Source of the DNA: Neocallimastix lanati (nom. inval.)
Taxonomy: Eukaryota; Neocallimastigomycota; Neocallimastigomycetes; Neocallimastigales; Neocallimastigaceae
NCBI GenBank assembly: GCA_016946835.1
Contig: JACVTC010000001.1
Location: 354,501-418,500 of the forward strand
Reading direction: 5' to 3'
DNA: 64,000 nucleotides
A program made the translations under genes and the position numbers. The notes below the pieces were generated by a model. That model was not told the origin of the DNA. It did no database searches and saw nothing but the letters and a program-made list of their open reading frames with translations. Positions 48,001 through 59,205 of the stretch are shown here, in pieces (position 1 is the stretch's first letter; each line of letters begins with the position of its first letter).

Positions 48001-49797
48001 TCAATTTAGATAATAATATTATTAACCAATAAACAGTATAATACATTAATCTTTTTTTTTTCCTTTTAAAAAATATTATTACTAATTTTTGTTAATAGCA
48101 TTTAGAATATTAGAATATTATAAATATTTAAACTACAATTTAATTAAAAATAAAATAAAATATTATTACAAATTTTCAAGAGTAACCATATTTGAAATAT
48201 CATTGAAAACTTGTTGTTTAATTTCTAAACCACTGATATACCTGCATTATTAAGTCAATCCAATAAATAAATATTTTTAAATAAAAATATTAATATTAAA
48301 AAATTTTTTGATTTATTATTAATTTATTATATATTTTATAATCTAATTAAACCACTAAAAAAAAAAAAAAAACTATATTTACAATTCTTTTACATATTTG
48401 AAATGATTTAATATATTTTTATTCAAGGTAAATAAACTTGTATAACTTCTACTAGTTGGATTACTAATCGTTCTAATTTTTCAATGAAAAAAAAAAATTT
48501 GTTTTGTATAAAAAATAATAATAATAATTTAATTAGTAATTTGATTAGATGATGAGTAGTGAATCTTTTTAATTTTAGCTATATTTTTATTTATTACAAT
48601 TTAGTAAGCTTATCAAGTTGATCAAAGGAATCAAATTTCAAATCATTAATATCACTATAAAGTTCTAAATTTCTAAATTTTATTAGAAAAATGAATTATA
48701 AAATACATATTATTAATATTTAGAATTTATCTTCAAAAATGTAAATAGAAAATAAATTATTATAATCAATAAATATACTAAATTTAATTAAAAAATAAAT
48801 AAATAAATAAATTACAATTCTTTAAGGTTTTTTAAAGAAGTTATCTCATCAATATTAGATTGTGAAAGTTTGATATAAAGTAATGATCTACCAAAATATG
48901 AAACAGAAAAATAATTAATATACAAAAAATTAGAATATATGATAAAATTATAAAATAAAATAAATAAAAAAAAAAAAGTATATAGTTTAAACAAAAATTG
49001 AAATTTATTTATATATATATATATTTTTTATTTTTACAATTTTTCTAGATTCTTTAAATCAGTAAATATTTTAGCATTTATTGTGGTAGATGATTCATCA
49101 TCACCATCAGGATCATAACCTTCTAAATAACTATTTATAAAGAAATTATTTGATAAAAAAAAAAATTAGAAAAGATTTTAAAATTTTTTTTATTAATTTA
49201 TTTCAATTTAGATATTCAATATAATTAGACTTACAGAACTCGAACAGTGTCGTATGATAATATTTTTTGAATAACTTCATCTTTATCATTTGTGTAAGGA
49301 TAACGTAATTTCCTAAAAGTGAATAATGATAACCAAACAGAATTTTGTGATTACAAGAGTAAAAATAATAAAAAAAATAAAATAAATATATATATATAAT
49401 TAGAAATATAATGATTTTTAATTATAATATATAAAAACAAAAAAACTCTGATATTAAAAAATATATATAATTATGAATTATTGATAAACTATAATTAGAA
49501 AAAACAATAAAAAAATTATATGTATATTTTTTATACTTTATTTAATAAAAATATTATTATTTTTAATACTTACAATAAGATTACTTCTCCTTTATCATTA
49601 ACTTTACACTTGTATACTATATTATCATAACTAACGGACTTTTTACTTTCTATAAAATCCACTATTTCCTTACACTTTCCAGTGAAATCAATGTAATCTT
49701 CACTCTCTGAAAATTCAAGTTCTGTATCTTCAGGATCATCTAATGAAAGCGCTAATCCAAACAGGAAAAACAAAATAATTAAATTCTTTATTAACAT
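38972..49797 (-). CDS. Secreted LRR-CBM18 protein, intact gene copy III (37 exons, 1407 aa)
   Basis: This is the only copy whose full frame closes. The exon lengths sum to 4224 nt, or 1407 codons plus a stop, and every intron is GT-AG in phase 2. The protein has a signal peptide (residues 1 to about 18) and an N-cap to residue 74. Twenty-one LRR exons cover residues 75-569, then a C-cap, a CBM18 at 632-671 and a second N-cap to 706. Thirteen LRR exons cover 707-1020, then a second C-cap, a Thr/Ser/Lys linker and four CBM18 domains at 1175-1214, 1249-1288, 1317-1356 and 1366-1405. I see no membrane segment, kinase or GPI signal, so it is likely secreted and held on chitin. LRRs bind proteins or glycans; the ligand is unknown. 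The start is the first ATG before the leader. No named family with this architecture is known to me. Confidence 0.85.
42751..42926. repeat. 36-bp tandem repeat in an intron of copy III
   Basis: This is the same 4-5-copy 36-bp array as at 20655-20830, in the same intron. The copy number is unchanged between the two gene copies, which is notable for such a slippage-prone repeat and argues for a very recent duplication or an assembly duplicate. Confidence 0.85.
43081..43159. repeat. Perfect inverted repeat in an intron of copy III
   Basis: The 25-bp arms and loop are the same as at 20985-21063. The hairpin is centred on a poly-T tract. Confidence 0.7.
44161..44574 (-). other. Exon 23 of copy III: C-cap, CBM18, second N-cap
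   Basis: The exon is 414 nt. The C-cap opens with NLSGNVNILGKTL, the CBM18 lies at 44268-44387 with all eight Cys, and the N-cap closes with ECKVNDAGEIIYL. The order C-cap, CBM18, N-cap is what would be expected if two complete N-cap/LRR/C-cap/CBM18 genes had fused end to end. Confidence 0.9.
44706..49312 (-). other. LRR block 1 of copy III (exons 2-22)
   Basis: The exons, in transcript order, are 49235-49312, 49038-49130, 48816-48887, 48598-48654, 48383-48472, 48170-48241, 47814-47876, 47614-47670, 47434-47502, 47259-47321, 47001-47072, 46789-46860, 46557-46625, 46340-46408, 46165-46233, 45947-46015, 45711-45779, 45532-45600, 45261-45329, 45033-45101 and 44706-44777. Eleven of them are exactly 69 nt (23 residues), the length of one canonical LRR. 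The later repeats (exons 14-22) are the most regular, with NxIxxLPESIGxLxxL; exons 5-12 are divergent. Confidence 0.85.
49574..49797 (-). other. Exon 1 of copy III: signal peptide and N-cap
   Basis: The leader is LIILFFLFGLALS, followed by an Asp/Glu-rich stretch and a two-Cys N-cap (GKCKEIVDFIESKK to KCKVNDKGEVILL). The 224-nt exon ends at a GTAAGT donor. It encodes the same protein as the orphan exon at 30099-30322 and differs from copy I at a few residues (SVSYDNIVYK versus SSSYDDIVNK). Confidence 0.85.
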
Positions 49798-50540
49798 TTT
49801 TTTGTTATTATCTTTTTCTTTTCTATTATAAGACTTTTTCTTTTCCCTATTGTTTACTTTTATTATTTAAATATAATTTTTATATAGATAACTAATTTAA
49901 AATATAATAGACAGAAAGAAATTATAATAAAAGAGAAATTCTTTTCTCTTTATATACAAAATAACAGAAAGATTTCATTTTTTATTAATTGAATTAAAAT
50001 TAATTTATTTAATAAATTAAAAATATAAGACAGTATTATATTATATGATTAATATATTATATATATTATATATCAATCTATATTATCTATATTACATTAT
50101 TATTTTAATTTTTTTTTTTTTTAGCTATACTATTAATTAAATATTATTTTATAATTATTTAATAATATGAATATATATATACAATATATAAATAATATTA
50201 AATTATAATATATTAATATTTATTAAAATTAAAAAAAAAAGAAAATTACAATAATTACAATTTTCTTTTTAGTGTACATATTAAGAATTTCTAAAATCAC
50301 CGAATTCTTTTTCTTTTTTTTTTTTTTTTATCAATTTTCAATGTATTTTATTATATTTTAATAATATATTATTTTATACATTAATGAATGATTGTATAGA
50401 GATTTATTTTTTTATCTATTTTATTCATCCGAAATATAAAGTAATATATTAATAATATATTAAATGAATATAATAATATAATTATTTTAAATATTTGATA
50501 AGAAACTTAAAGTTCATTATATTTAATTAATTTTTATTAT
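49798..50540 (-). promoter_or_regulatory. Conserved upstream region of copy III
   Basis: This is the same conserved block as upstream of copies I, II and II'. On the minus strand TATATAAAG lies at 49948-49956, about 150 nt before the ATG, as a weak TATA-like candidate. Conservation of non-coding DNA here mostly reflects recent duplication and is not proof of function. Confidence 0.35.
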
Positions 50541-51328
50541 AAATTTTTTTTATTTAATAATTAAAACTATTGAATACTTAAACATAAAAAAAATTCATTA
50601 TAAAATTTGTATATATAAATTACTATTATTTATTTATTTATTTATTTATTTAATATATATGAAACCTTAAAATATTTATTTATAATTCATGTTAATATAT
50701 TATACAATATATTATATATATAAATAAAATTTTCATATATTTAAAATTTAAATTATATATATTTTAATGTATATAAAATATACACTAAAAAAATAATATT
50801 ATTAACAAGTAAATGAATAAATATATAAATAAATTAATTAATAATGATATTATTAATTAATTCAAATTTTTTAATTTTTTTTTTATTAGCTTTATAATTA
50901 TTGTTATGAATTTAATTCAATTATCTATTATTATTTATTATTATTTATTATTCAATTATTTATTATTATTATTTATTATTATTTATTATTCAATTATTTA
51001 TTATTATTATTTATTATTATTTATTATTCAGTTATTTATTATTATTATTTATTATTAATATAATTCAATTATTTATTATTATTATTATTTATTATTAATA
51101 TAATTCAAATATTTATTATTATTCTTATTCTTATTATTATTATTTATCTTTACTTTTAATAAAGTAACCTATTTTTAATCATTTATTTCGAAGGAAAACT
51201 TTTTCTCTCTTATGTTAGAAATTTGATTAAAGCTCACTGATATAAAATGAAAATAAAAAAAAAACTTAATTATTAATAAATTATTTTATTAATAAAAACA
51301 TAAAAATAAATTAGTAAGCATTAATATT
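50541..51328. repeat. ATT-rich low-complexity flank
   Basis: Repeated TTATTA and TTATTTA units fill about 50925-51150. The rest is AT-rich DNA shared with 31064-31854. I see no gene. Confidence 0.5.
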
Positions 51329-51730
51329 TGATTTAAATATGTGTAGTAACATATTTGTATATTTAATAATAATTATTAAATATTAAATTTATATCTTTTT
51401 GATAATAATTATTTTTATTTTATTTTATTTTATTTCAATATGTATTATTATAATTATAGTAATTGTAATACACTTTAATTCATATAAAATTTATATAGTT
51501 CTATAGATTAGAATATATAATTAATAGATTACCTATTTCTTACAGATAGATTAAATTATTTCTATTAGAAATAGAAGAATCTCTTGTAAAAATTTATAGG
51601 AATTAGAATTATTATTTTAAATGTATGAATATTATAATTTTATTATAATAAATTTTTACTTAACAATCATTATTTAAAAGAAACCCACTGCCAATAAATT
51701 GTTACACATAAAAGTCCAGATTAATTATCA
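51329..51730 (+). repeat. LTR family 1 of the Ty3/gypsy element, unit 3
   Basis: This copy is nearly identical to the LTR at 31855-32254 and likewise precedes gag-pol remnants on the plus strand. Confidence 0.55.
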
Positions 51731-51819
51731 TATGATTTATAAAATGATCCTTATGATACGCATGATCATTCTAATGATATGATAATATTATATGTTTTGT
51801 TAATAAAAGATAGAAAAAC

Positions 51820-53780
51820 ATATAATATTAACTAATAAAAATTCCATTGAACCTTATAATTTAGCTAATGACTTAGTAAATTCTAAATGTAATATTTCAT
51901 TTTGCTCAGATATTAGTATTTTCCCTAAATTAAGAACTGAAAAAAGTAAAAATTTATAAAAAGAGAAACTAAAAATTACTAGTACTATGAATTTAGATGA
52001 AAATTTTATTTATAAAAATGAATCTAATGAAGTTAAAAATAATAGTTTTAAAGAGGATGACTTAGGTATTATTCTTAGCCTCTGTCGATAATATCGAAAA
52101 TAAATTGCTACTTGATTCAGGTAGCAATTTAAATCTTATTTCTGTTAATTATTTTAATTATTTACCTGGTCATTACGAAATTATTGGTATATGCCATGGT
52201 CTTGTTTGCGAAGTCTTAGGTGATGACACAGTCACTGACGCCATGGTTATTCGTCTTAATTTCTTGTTAATTCTTAATTCCTTTTATGTTAATTATTGTA
52301 TTATTAATCTAATTATCGTATTATTAATCATAATACTAATTATTTTGATTTATTAATTGGTCTTAAAGCGATTGCCGATAATAACTTATTTATACAATCC
52401 TATTTCTAAAACATTGTGTCTTTTTAAATCTTATACGTCTTTTGATATTATTATACGTGTATTAGAATATTAGGAAGTTGAATTAATTAGTGGTTTTATT
52501 AAATATATTAATTCTAGTAAATTAATTAATACTTTAAATTATAATAATAATAATAATTTGATTACAAAAGAAAATACTGTACCAAAAATTGAAAATAACC
52601 AAATTGAAAATGAGCCACAAACTATTGCGCCACAAGAAAAATCTTTCTACTATGGATGAGTATATCCATTCTCAAGATTTTCAAGTAAAAAAATGAAGGT
52701 CCTTTTAAAGCAAAAGTGTCTAAACTTTTAATAGATTTTATTGATATCGTTGCCACTTCTTCTGAGAAACTATATCCCTACAAACTAAGACCTCACCATA
52801 TTCAATTATTTAAAAATGCTCTTCCTTTTAAAAGTAGATTTTATAAACTTAATGGACTTAAAATCTAATGCTTTATAAGTTGAAAGTGGTTTAAGCATAT
52901 ATAAACAAAGGTTTAATTGTTCCATCTTATTTAGCTTGGTCTTCACCAATAATCCTTATTATGAAAAAAAAATGGAAAATAGAGACTTTGTACTGATTAT
53001 AGAAAAATGAATTTAATGACTATTCCTGATTCTTATTCTCTTCCAAACATTAATGAAATTTTTAGTTCCTTAGGTGCTATAATTTTCTCTACCCTGAATT
53101 TTTTTTTTTTTTTTGGAATATCATCAAGTACTTTGATTCTAATACGCCACAAATTACTATATCAAAATATAAAAAAAATTTATTCTAAAAATTTAATAAG
53201 TAAAATTTTCATCATATCAAAAATTTAAAATTTCAAAAAATTGAGAGAAAAAATGGTGGTATATCAATAATTTGAAATTTTCAAATAATTTCTAATATTT
53301 TAACTGACAACATGAATTCCAATAAATTACAATATAATCCCAATATATGGCACAATATAGATTTCAATAAATTAAATTAAAATCAGAATAAATTAAAAAA
53401 AAATTTAATTCAATTACTTCAATTAAAAAGGAATAATAAATGAATATTATTCTAATATATTGGTTAACATAAATTTCTACATAGTACAATATACTGAAGA
53501 TAATTCTTCTATGTATGAAAAATATAAGTTTATGTCAATTAAAATCTCAAATAAATCAATTGAAAAATAATACAATGAAATATATTGATAGTATATTAGA
53601 CAATTAAAAATAATATATTAATTATATTTATAAAATATATTCCATTAATACTATTAATGCTAATAATATTAATAATTATAATATTATTATTATGAATATT
53701 ATTATTATTATAGTTTTGAAGAAAGTAGGATTAATCATGAAATTATTAATGAAGGAAATTCAAATATTGCTGAATTCATG
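51820..53780 (+). pseudogene. Ty3/gypsy gag-pol remnant (protease and RT), unit 3
   Basis: The protease motif LLLDSGSNLNLIS lies near 52095-52145 and the RT block YRKMNLMTIPDSYSLPNINE near 52998-53055. The same TAG at a would-be Gln (YxEVELISG) is present near 52472. At about 52720-52760 unit 3 keeps a short segment (KVSKLLIDFIDIVATSSEKLYP) that unit 2 has lost by deletion near 33255, so unit 3 is the more complete copy. Confidence 0.65.
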
Positions 53781-53822
53781 CAAAAATTATATAATAATTA
53801 ATAGATGGTATTAAATATTTAA

Positions 53823-54014
53823 TGGAAAATGATAAATTAAAGAAAAATCATTACCATTAATGAGGAGAAATTCAACCTCATATGGAAAGTTCATGTCATT
53901 GGGCATGAAGGCTTTGCAAAAACCTAAAGAAATCTTTCTATTGGATAGATAGAAAAAGATTATTTTGTGAAAATTGCCAATTAAATAAACGAAATGAAAT
54001 TCTTTTTGTACACG
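53823..54014 (+). pseudogene. Ty3/gypsy integrase zinc-binding relic, unit 3
   Basis: This is the same broken HHCC relic as in units 1 and 2, ending at the inserted LTR at 54015. Confidence 0.5.
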
Positions 54015-54484
54015 TGATTGCAACATATTTGTATATTTAAATATTTATCTATTCAGATATTAAATTTATATTTTTATTATAATAATTTATATTATTATAT
54101 ATTTTGTATTATTTATATTTCATAATATTATTTATATTATATATTATATTATATTTTGTATATTATTATATTTTATTTATAACATATATTTTTTAAATAT
54201 TAATATTAATTTATACTTTTTATTTTAAAAATATTAAAGTTCATATTGTTAATATAATAGTTTATATTATTCATATAAAAATATATATTATTATTATATT
54301 TTTATTTACTATATTTATTTATATTTATATATTATTAATACTTTACATTATAACTAATATTACTTCTTACTCCTGTTTTTTGTTTTTCTTTCGGAGAAAT
54401 AAGTCAATTATAAAATAATAAAATATTAATAAAATTTATTAATAACTCAAATATATTAAACCAGCCACAACATAAAGAAAATCA
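54015..54484 (+). repeat. Solo LTR, family 2, inside the integrase (unit 3)
   Basis: This is the same insertion as at 12422 and 34512, with the GCCACAACATAAA landmark near its right end. Confidence 0.4.
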
Positions 54485-55201
54485 CATTATGACTCATATT
54501 GTTACAAGATTTGTAATTGTACTTAGTGTACAATTACAACAAATAATGGTGTACAATTTAATTTTACAAAAATATTTTTAGACCTATATGACGTATACAT
54601 TAAAATTTACTGTAACGTATTATCCTGAATTTAATGGTCTAACTGAAAATCGAAATAGAGAAATAGGAAAATTATTAAGTAAAGAAAAAGAATGAGATCT
54701 TGTCCCTACCTTTTTGCTTTATGGGCTTTAAGAACTTCATAAAAAAAATTCAATAATTAAATATTCCAGTTTAGAATTACTTTATGGTAGAAGAGATCAA
54801 CAACCCTTTGAATTAGCTTTCATGTCTTCCAACTTCGAATGTACAAGGAAGTGAAGAAGAATTATTAATTAAAAATCTTATTAATCATTATAAATGGGTT
54901 TATTGATGCATGCAGTAATATGTCAAAAAGAATAATAAATATTGGGAAACTCGAAGAGAAGAAATAATAAATTAGGATAAACAAAATGAAATTAAAATAG
55001 GAGATTTAGTTAAAGTTAGAAATTTTTCTAGATATAAACTTAATCGTTATTTTGTAGGACCTTTTGAAGTTACCGGAAAACGATTTATCACTGTTAAATT
55101 AGTAAATCCAAATACAAAATCATCTTTAGAAAGACCGGTACATTTTAAAAATATAATAACATTTAATTCAACAACTAAACCATATACCAGTAGAACCTGA
55201 T
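54485..55201 (+). pseudogene. Ty3/gypsy integrase core and C-terminal domain, unit 3
   Basis: The most complete integrase trace in the window is here. In order, it shows YYPEFNGLTENRNREIGKLL, SLELLYGRRDQQPFELAF and KIGDLVKVRNFSRYKLNRYF. The C-terminal barrel then continues FVGPFEVTGKRFITVKLV and ends VHFKNIITF. The frame is broken by TGA where Trp would fit (KKE-stop-DLVP), by TAG where Gln would fit (IIN-stop-DKQNE) and by at least two frameshifts. Units 1 and 2 have lost everything after TENRN. Confidence 0.7.
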
Positions 55202-55916
55202 GTGAAGAAAACACTACTTATATCTTCACTTTCATTAGCATTTAATAATTTAATATGAATTATTTCTATTGAAATCATGATTAATTAAATCAGAGATAAA
55301 TGTTGAATTATCAACTAATGAATTTTACATTATTGTTGTTTTTTTTATATACTTTAAAACAATCTTTGCTTTAGCATAATTTATCATATACATGATATGT
55401 TCCTTTGGAAAATCAGGATGTATAAAAAAGAAAAGTACCCCTAACCTTCAATACTGCTAAAGGAAGCAACAAAAAAGTAATTCGATCTTTCACAGATTAA
55501 TAATAGGAATAACTTCATTCTTTTAAAAAAAAATTCTATAATTTCTTTCATAATAAGCCAATGAATTAGTCATTTCATCCAAATCTTTTTAAATAATTTC
55601 ACAACCATCGAATAAGATAACCTTGTTATCTGGATTTAATTTTGCAATATTGCACCACTCTACACGATAAAATTTATTTTCAAATTCAATTCCTTCATAA
55701 AATTGATTTAAATTCACAGAGATTTTTTTTTTCTTTTTCTTCTGGTAATATATATTCAATATCAGTTATTTTTTGTTATTAACATTTTCTTCAAATTTAG
55801 CAACTTCTCAATATTTTTCTATGATATTTTTGAAAGTTTCTATCATCATATAAATTAGCATTATATTCAATAGTAAATTCGTAATTATGGTATGAACCAC
55901 AGTAATAATGACATCC
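55202..55916 (-). pseudogene. Unrecognised broken coding sequence
   Basis: Minus-strand frames give CHYYCGSYHNYEFTIEYNAN and, after frameshifts, FYEGIEFENKFYRVEWCNIA and IHPDFPKEHIMYMINYAKAK. Codon use and composition look like decayed coding sequence. I do not recognise the family. It lies between the end of the integrase and the GC-richer insert and is absent from units 1 and 2. Confidence 0.3.
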
Positions 55917-56247
55917 CCAATAAGCAGGTCAATGTGAACGGTGGAAACAACCGGGTCGTATTTGGGGTGGAAAATGATTATTGGCATATTCCAACCATCA
56001 CATTTTGCGGCAAGACGAGTACTCTTTAGGCGTAGAGGATAGTCAAAACAACAATTATGTTGACAGGATAACAGATGGGGCAATTCCCCGGGATGTTATT
56101 GACATGGAAAGAGTCAAGTATGTTCCCATCATAAAAGAAAACGACAGCCATAAAAAGGTCAAAGTCCATTATCTTTGAGAGTTTCATATCAGGAAAAGGG
56201 ATATTAAGAAAATGGATATACTAAACCGCCCCAGAGGAACATTAAAG
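55917..56247 (+). other. GC-richer unidentified coding fragment, copy 3
   Basis: This is the same fragment as at 13068 and 35165, but more diverged. It has an extra T near 56006 and a stop in the later frame at 56177-56179. It again ends at a LINE poly-T (56248-56273). Here the left neighbour is the unrecognised sequence 55202-55916, not the truncated integrase. Confidence 0.45.
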
Positions 56248-58270
56248 TTTTTTTTTTTTTTTTTTTTTTTTTTAGACTAGGAAGAAAATACACTTCCAAT
56301 GTTTTATTAAATAGTTTAAAATATTTTTATGTATTACATTTAATAAAAAAATATACTATATAATTAAAAAATAAAAAAAAAAAAATAAAATTTATGTGAA
56401 AAATTAAGTAAAACAAAAAAAAAATAAAATAAAATTAAACATTAACAAATTTTAATTAATCAAAAAAAAAAAATTTAATGTAATAAAGAATAAAAATAAG
56501 CTCAAAAGCTAAAAAAATTTCTGTGTTGATGTATACTCTATGTAGTAACATGATCACCATTATAATCTAAAATAATAAAACAAAGAAGTAACATTTTTAA
56601 AATAGATAGTGTGGTATTCACTAAACTCTCCTTTGAACCACAAGAAAGACCATCAAAAGTTGAATTACTTACTATAGGTTCTGTGCTGTTAATAAATGCT
56701 TATTGATGAGAATTAACAGGACTTCTAACTACACTATTCCTTTGCTTTATTGGTACGACGTCGGCACTCTTGGTAATGAAAATGTTTTTGGTAAACCTCT
56801 CAAAATGTAACTCAAGAGAGCTACTGAAGATCGGTAATTATATTAGCAAGATATTTGGCAAGCCCCACAATATGCCAAACAGTAGACCCCAGTGAACTTT
56901 TTAGGAGTTGTTCACATAAATGTCCCTGTTCTCTAGTATCGAATTGTAACTCATCTTAAGCTGAAATTCCACCAAGAAGGAATATATATATATACTTGTT
57001 TATGAAATTTTCATATTCTAAAATATTATAAAAAAGAAGGAAGTAAGGAAAGATTCCTTTACTTTATTTGCAAATAAAATGAAATGGTCATCAATAAAAT
57101 CTAAAGATTACATCGACATAAAGAAAAGGTAGAGCATTCAAATATCCAATAAATAAAAAGATTGTTCACCTTTTCCACAACAAGGGCAAAATTTAGGACA
57201 ATCGTCAAAAATTCTACCACTTCTAATTGCTATAGTGGTATTATATTTATAACCAGCTCTTAATCTTAAGATCCAGTTAAAACCAAAACTTAAATGACGG
57301 AATTCAAGGCTGAGTTTGAATAGATTTCTAATTTCTAATATATATAAATTTGAAGTTATTGTAATTCGTACCTTTGATTCTTTGGAAATTTACCAACATC
57401 AGATCAATAAGATTCAATAACATCTTTGAATTTAGTGATATTCTTTTTCTTATTTTTCTTGTAGAGCACCAGTGATATTTTCGACCAAGAATAACATGGC
57501 ATGGAAGGGATATGATTTATAAGATCTTTAATGATACATTTTGAATTTCTCCATTTACAAAAGTATTTTATTTGAAGAGGAGCACATAAGCCGGCAATTG
57601 GAAATACTTGAAGATCACGAGATAAGGCATAAACACCAACCGTTGAGTTCCTTTTGATATAATTCTTACATTTTTTCTTCTTTTCAATATTAAGATAATT
57701 TTCCTAGTTCGAGGAGCCAGAATCAATATACCACAACAATGAATTGTTAATGACATTCTTAGAATTGTTTTTATTTGAACCTAAGAGTGGAGCAAAATAT
57801 AATGTTTTGCTAATAATATATAATTGAATAATAGATCTTTTAAAAGTTAATGGAACTTTGTTATTAGATAAAAAAAAAACTAGAGAAAGAAAATAAGGTT
57901 TTTCTAACTTTAGTATTCATATAAGTGATAAAAGGCTTAAGGAAAAAATCATTACTGAAGGGTATACCTAAGTAAATATACACAGATTCTTTAGGAACAG
58001 AATACATACTAAGGGGAAATGTAGGTTTTTTATAACCAGGAAATAAAACAAACTTTAAAGGTTTAATAATCATTGTATCGTATTTATTGATATCAAAAGA
58101 CATTTCATTTTTATTAGCCCAACAAAAAAACATGATGAAATAGATCCTTCATTTTTTCATTCACTAGAGGCTATAAGAACAATAACATCAGAAAAAAAAA
58201 CCATCACAACAATTTTTATTACCAACACTAACACCATATTTATCGCAATTATTTCAAATATCATTAATGA
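56248..58270 (-). mobile_element. LINE A, unit 3 (no nested LINE B)
   Basis: The poly-T marks the 3' end. The RT thumb region lies at 57864-58133 (INKYDTMIIKPLKF, then SVYIYLGIPFSND). The C-terminal knuckle region lies near 57160-57420. Upstream, about 58150-58195 reads SDVIVLIASSE, a decayed form of the FADD catalytic block of LINE RTs, and 58200-58240 reads DKYGVSVGNKN. The sequence runs through the point where LINE B sits in units 1 and 2, so this copy shows the empty site. Confidence 0.7.
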
Positions 58271-58410
58271 ATAAATGGGAACATTGAAGTAACATCTTTA
58301 AAATAGATAATATGGAGTTTACTAAACTCTCCTTGAGCTCATCTTCATTACCATTATCATTACTAGTTGATGGCAAATTAGATGACCCTGCATTTAGAAT
58401 AATATAGTTT
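58271..58410 (-). mobile_element. Short LINE 3' fragment
   Basis: The segment with GAAGTAACATCTTTAAAATA matches the C-terminal tail that occurs near 13735 in LINE A and 15570 in LINE B. It lies directly beside LINE A and is a separate, short fragment or a rearranged end. Confidence 0.45.
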
Positions 58411-58447
58411 TTTTTTTATTTTATTTATAATAAATATAATAATAATA

Positions 58448-58498
<51 letters not shown>

Positions 58499-58778
58499 AG
58501 TATTATTTTTATTTAATTTTTCGATCTAAATAAATATATATAGAAATAAATAAATCAATCATTAAAAACTATTTAATAATTATTAAATTATTTCTAAATA
58601 TTATTTTCATAAATTAATGATTAAATAATAATTATTTTTTTTATATTTTATATGTAATTCTTTTAAAAAAATAAAAAATAAAATAAAAATTTTAAAATAT
58701 AATAGATTTTTGGTACAAACTTTTTTTTTTTAGTATAAAAAATATAATTAATAAATTTAAAGAAGGTTTATCAAAAAC
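58411..58778. repeat. ATT trinucleotide repeat and AT-rich 3' flank
   Basis: An ATT run lies at about 58448-58495. The remainder matches the 3' flank of the intact genes (near 16580-16870), which ties this end to the gene family. Confidence 0.6.
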
Positions 58779-59205
58779 TTAATTACATTTTCCAAATTCA
58801 GATTGGCCTCCTTTAGCAATGGAACAGTGGTCACTGCTTCTACCACAATAACCATACTTACTACAACATTCATTAAATGGTCATTGACCATCCTTTTTAC
58901 CACATTTACCTGTTGTGGAGGTTGGAAGATTTGATGAGGATGTTTTGGTTGAGGATGTTTTAGTTGTAGATGTTTTAGTTGTAGATGTTTTAGTTGTAGA
59001 TGTTTTAGTTGTAGATGTTATAGTTGTAGATGTTATAGTTGTAGATGTTATAGTTGTAGATGATTTTGCGCTACTTTCACATTGATCAAATTCAGATTGA
59101 CATCTCTTGGCAATAGAACAATAACCCGTAGTAGTACCATAATAACCGTTTTTACCACACCATTGACCATCAGGACAATGACCAATTCCTTTTCCACACT
59201 TTATA
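58779..59205 (-). pseudogene. Chitin-binding gene copy IV (pseudogene fragment)
   Basis: Two degraded CBM18 domains flank a Thr/Ser linker of TKTS and TITS repeats. The upstream domain has Trp for Cys (GQWCGK) and Tyr for Cys (GYYGTT). The downstream domain has a stop where Cys should be (DGQ-stop-PFNECC) and Gly for Cys (AKGGQSEFG). The stop codon context matches the intact gene's end. No LRR exons remain. The 5' side breaks at about 59205 into a copia-type relic. This is the right-hand remnant of a further unit of the array. Confidence 0.75.
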
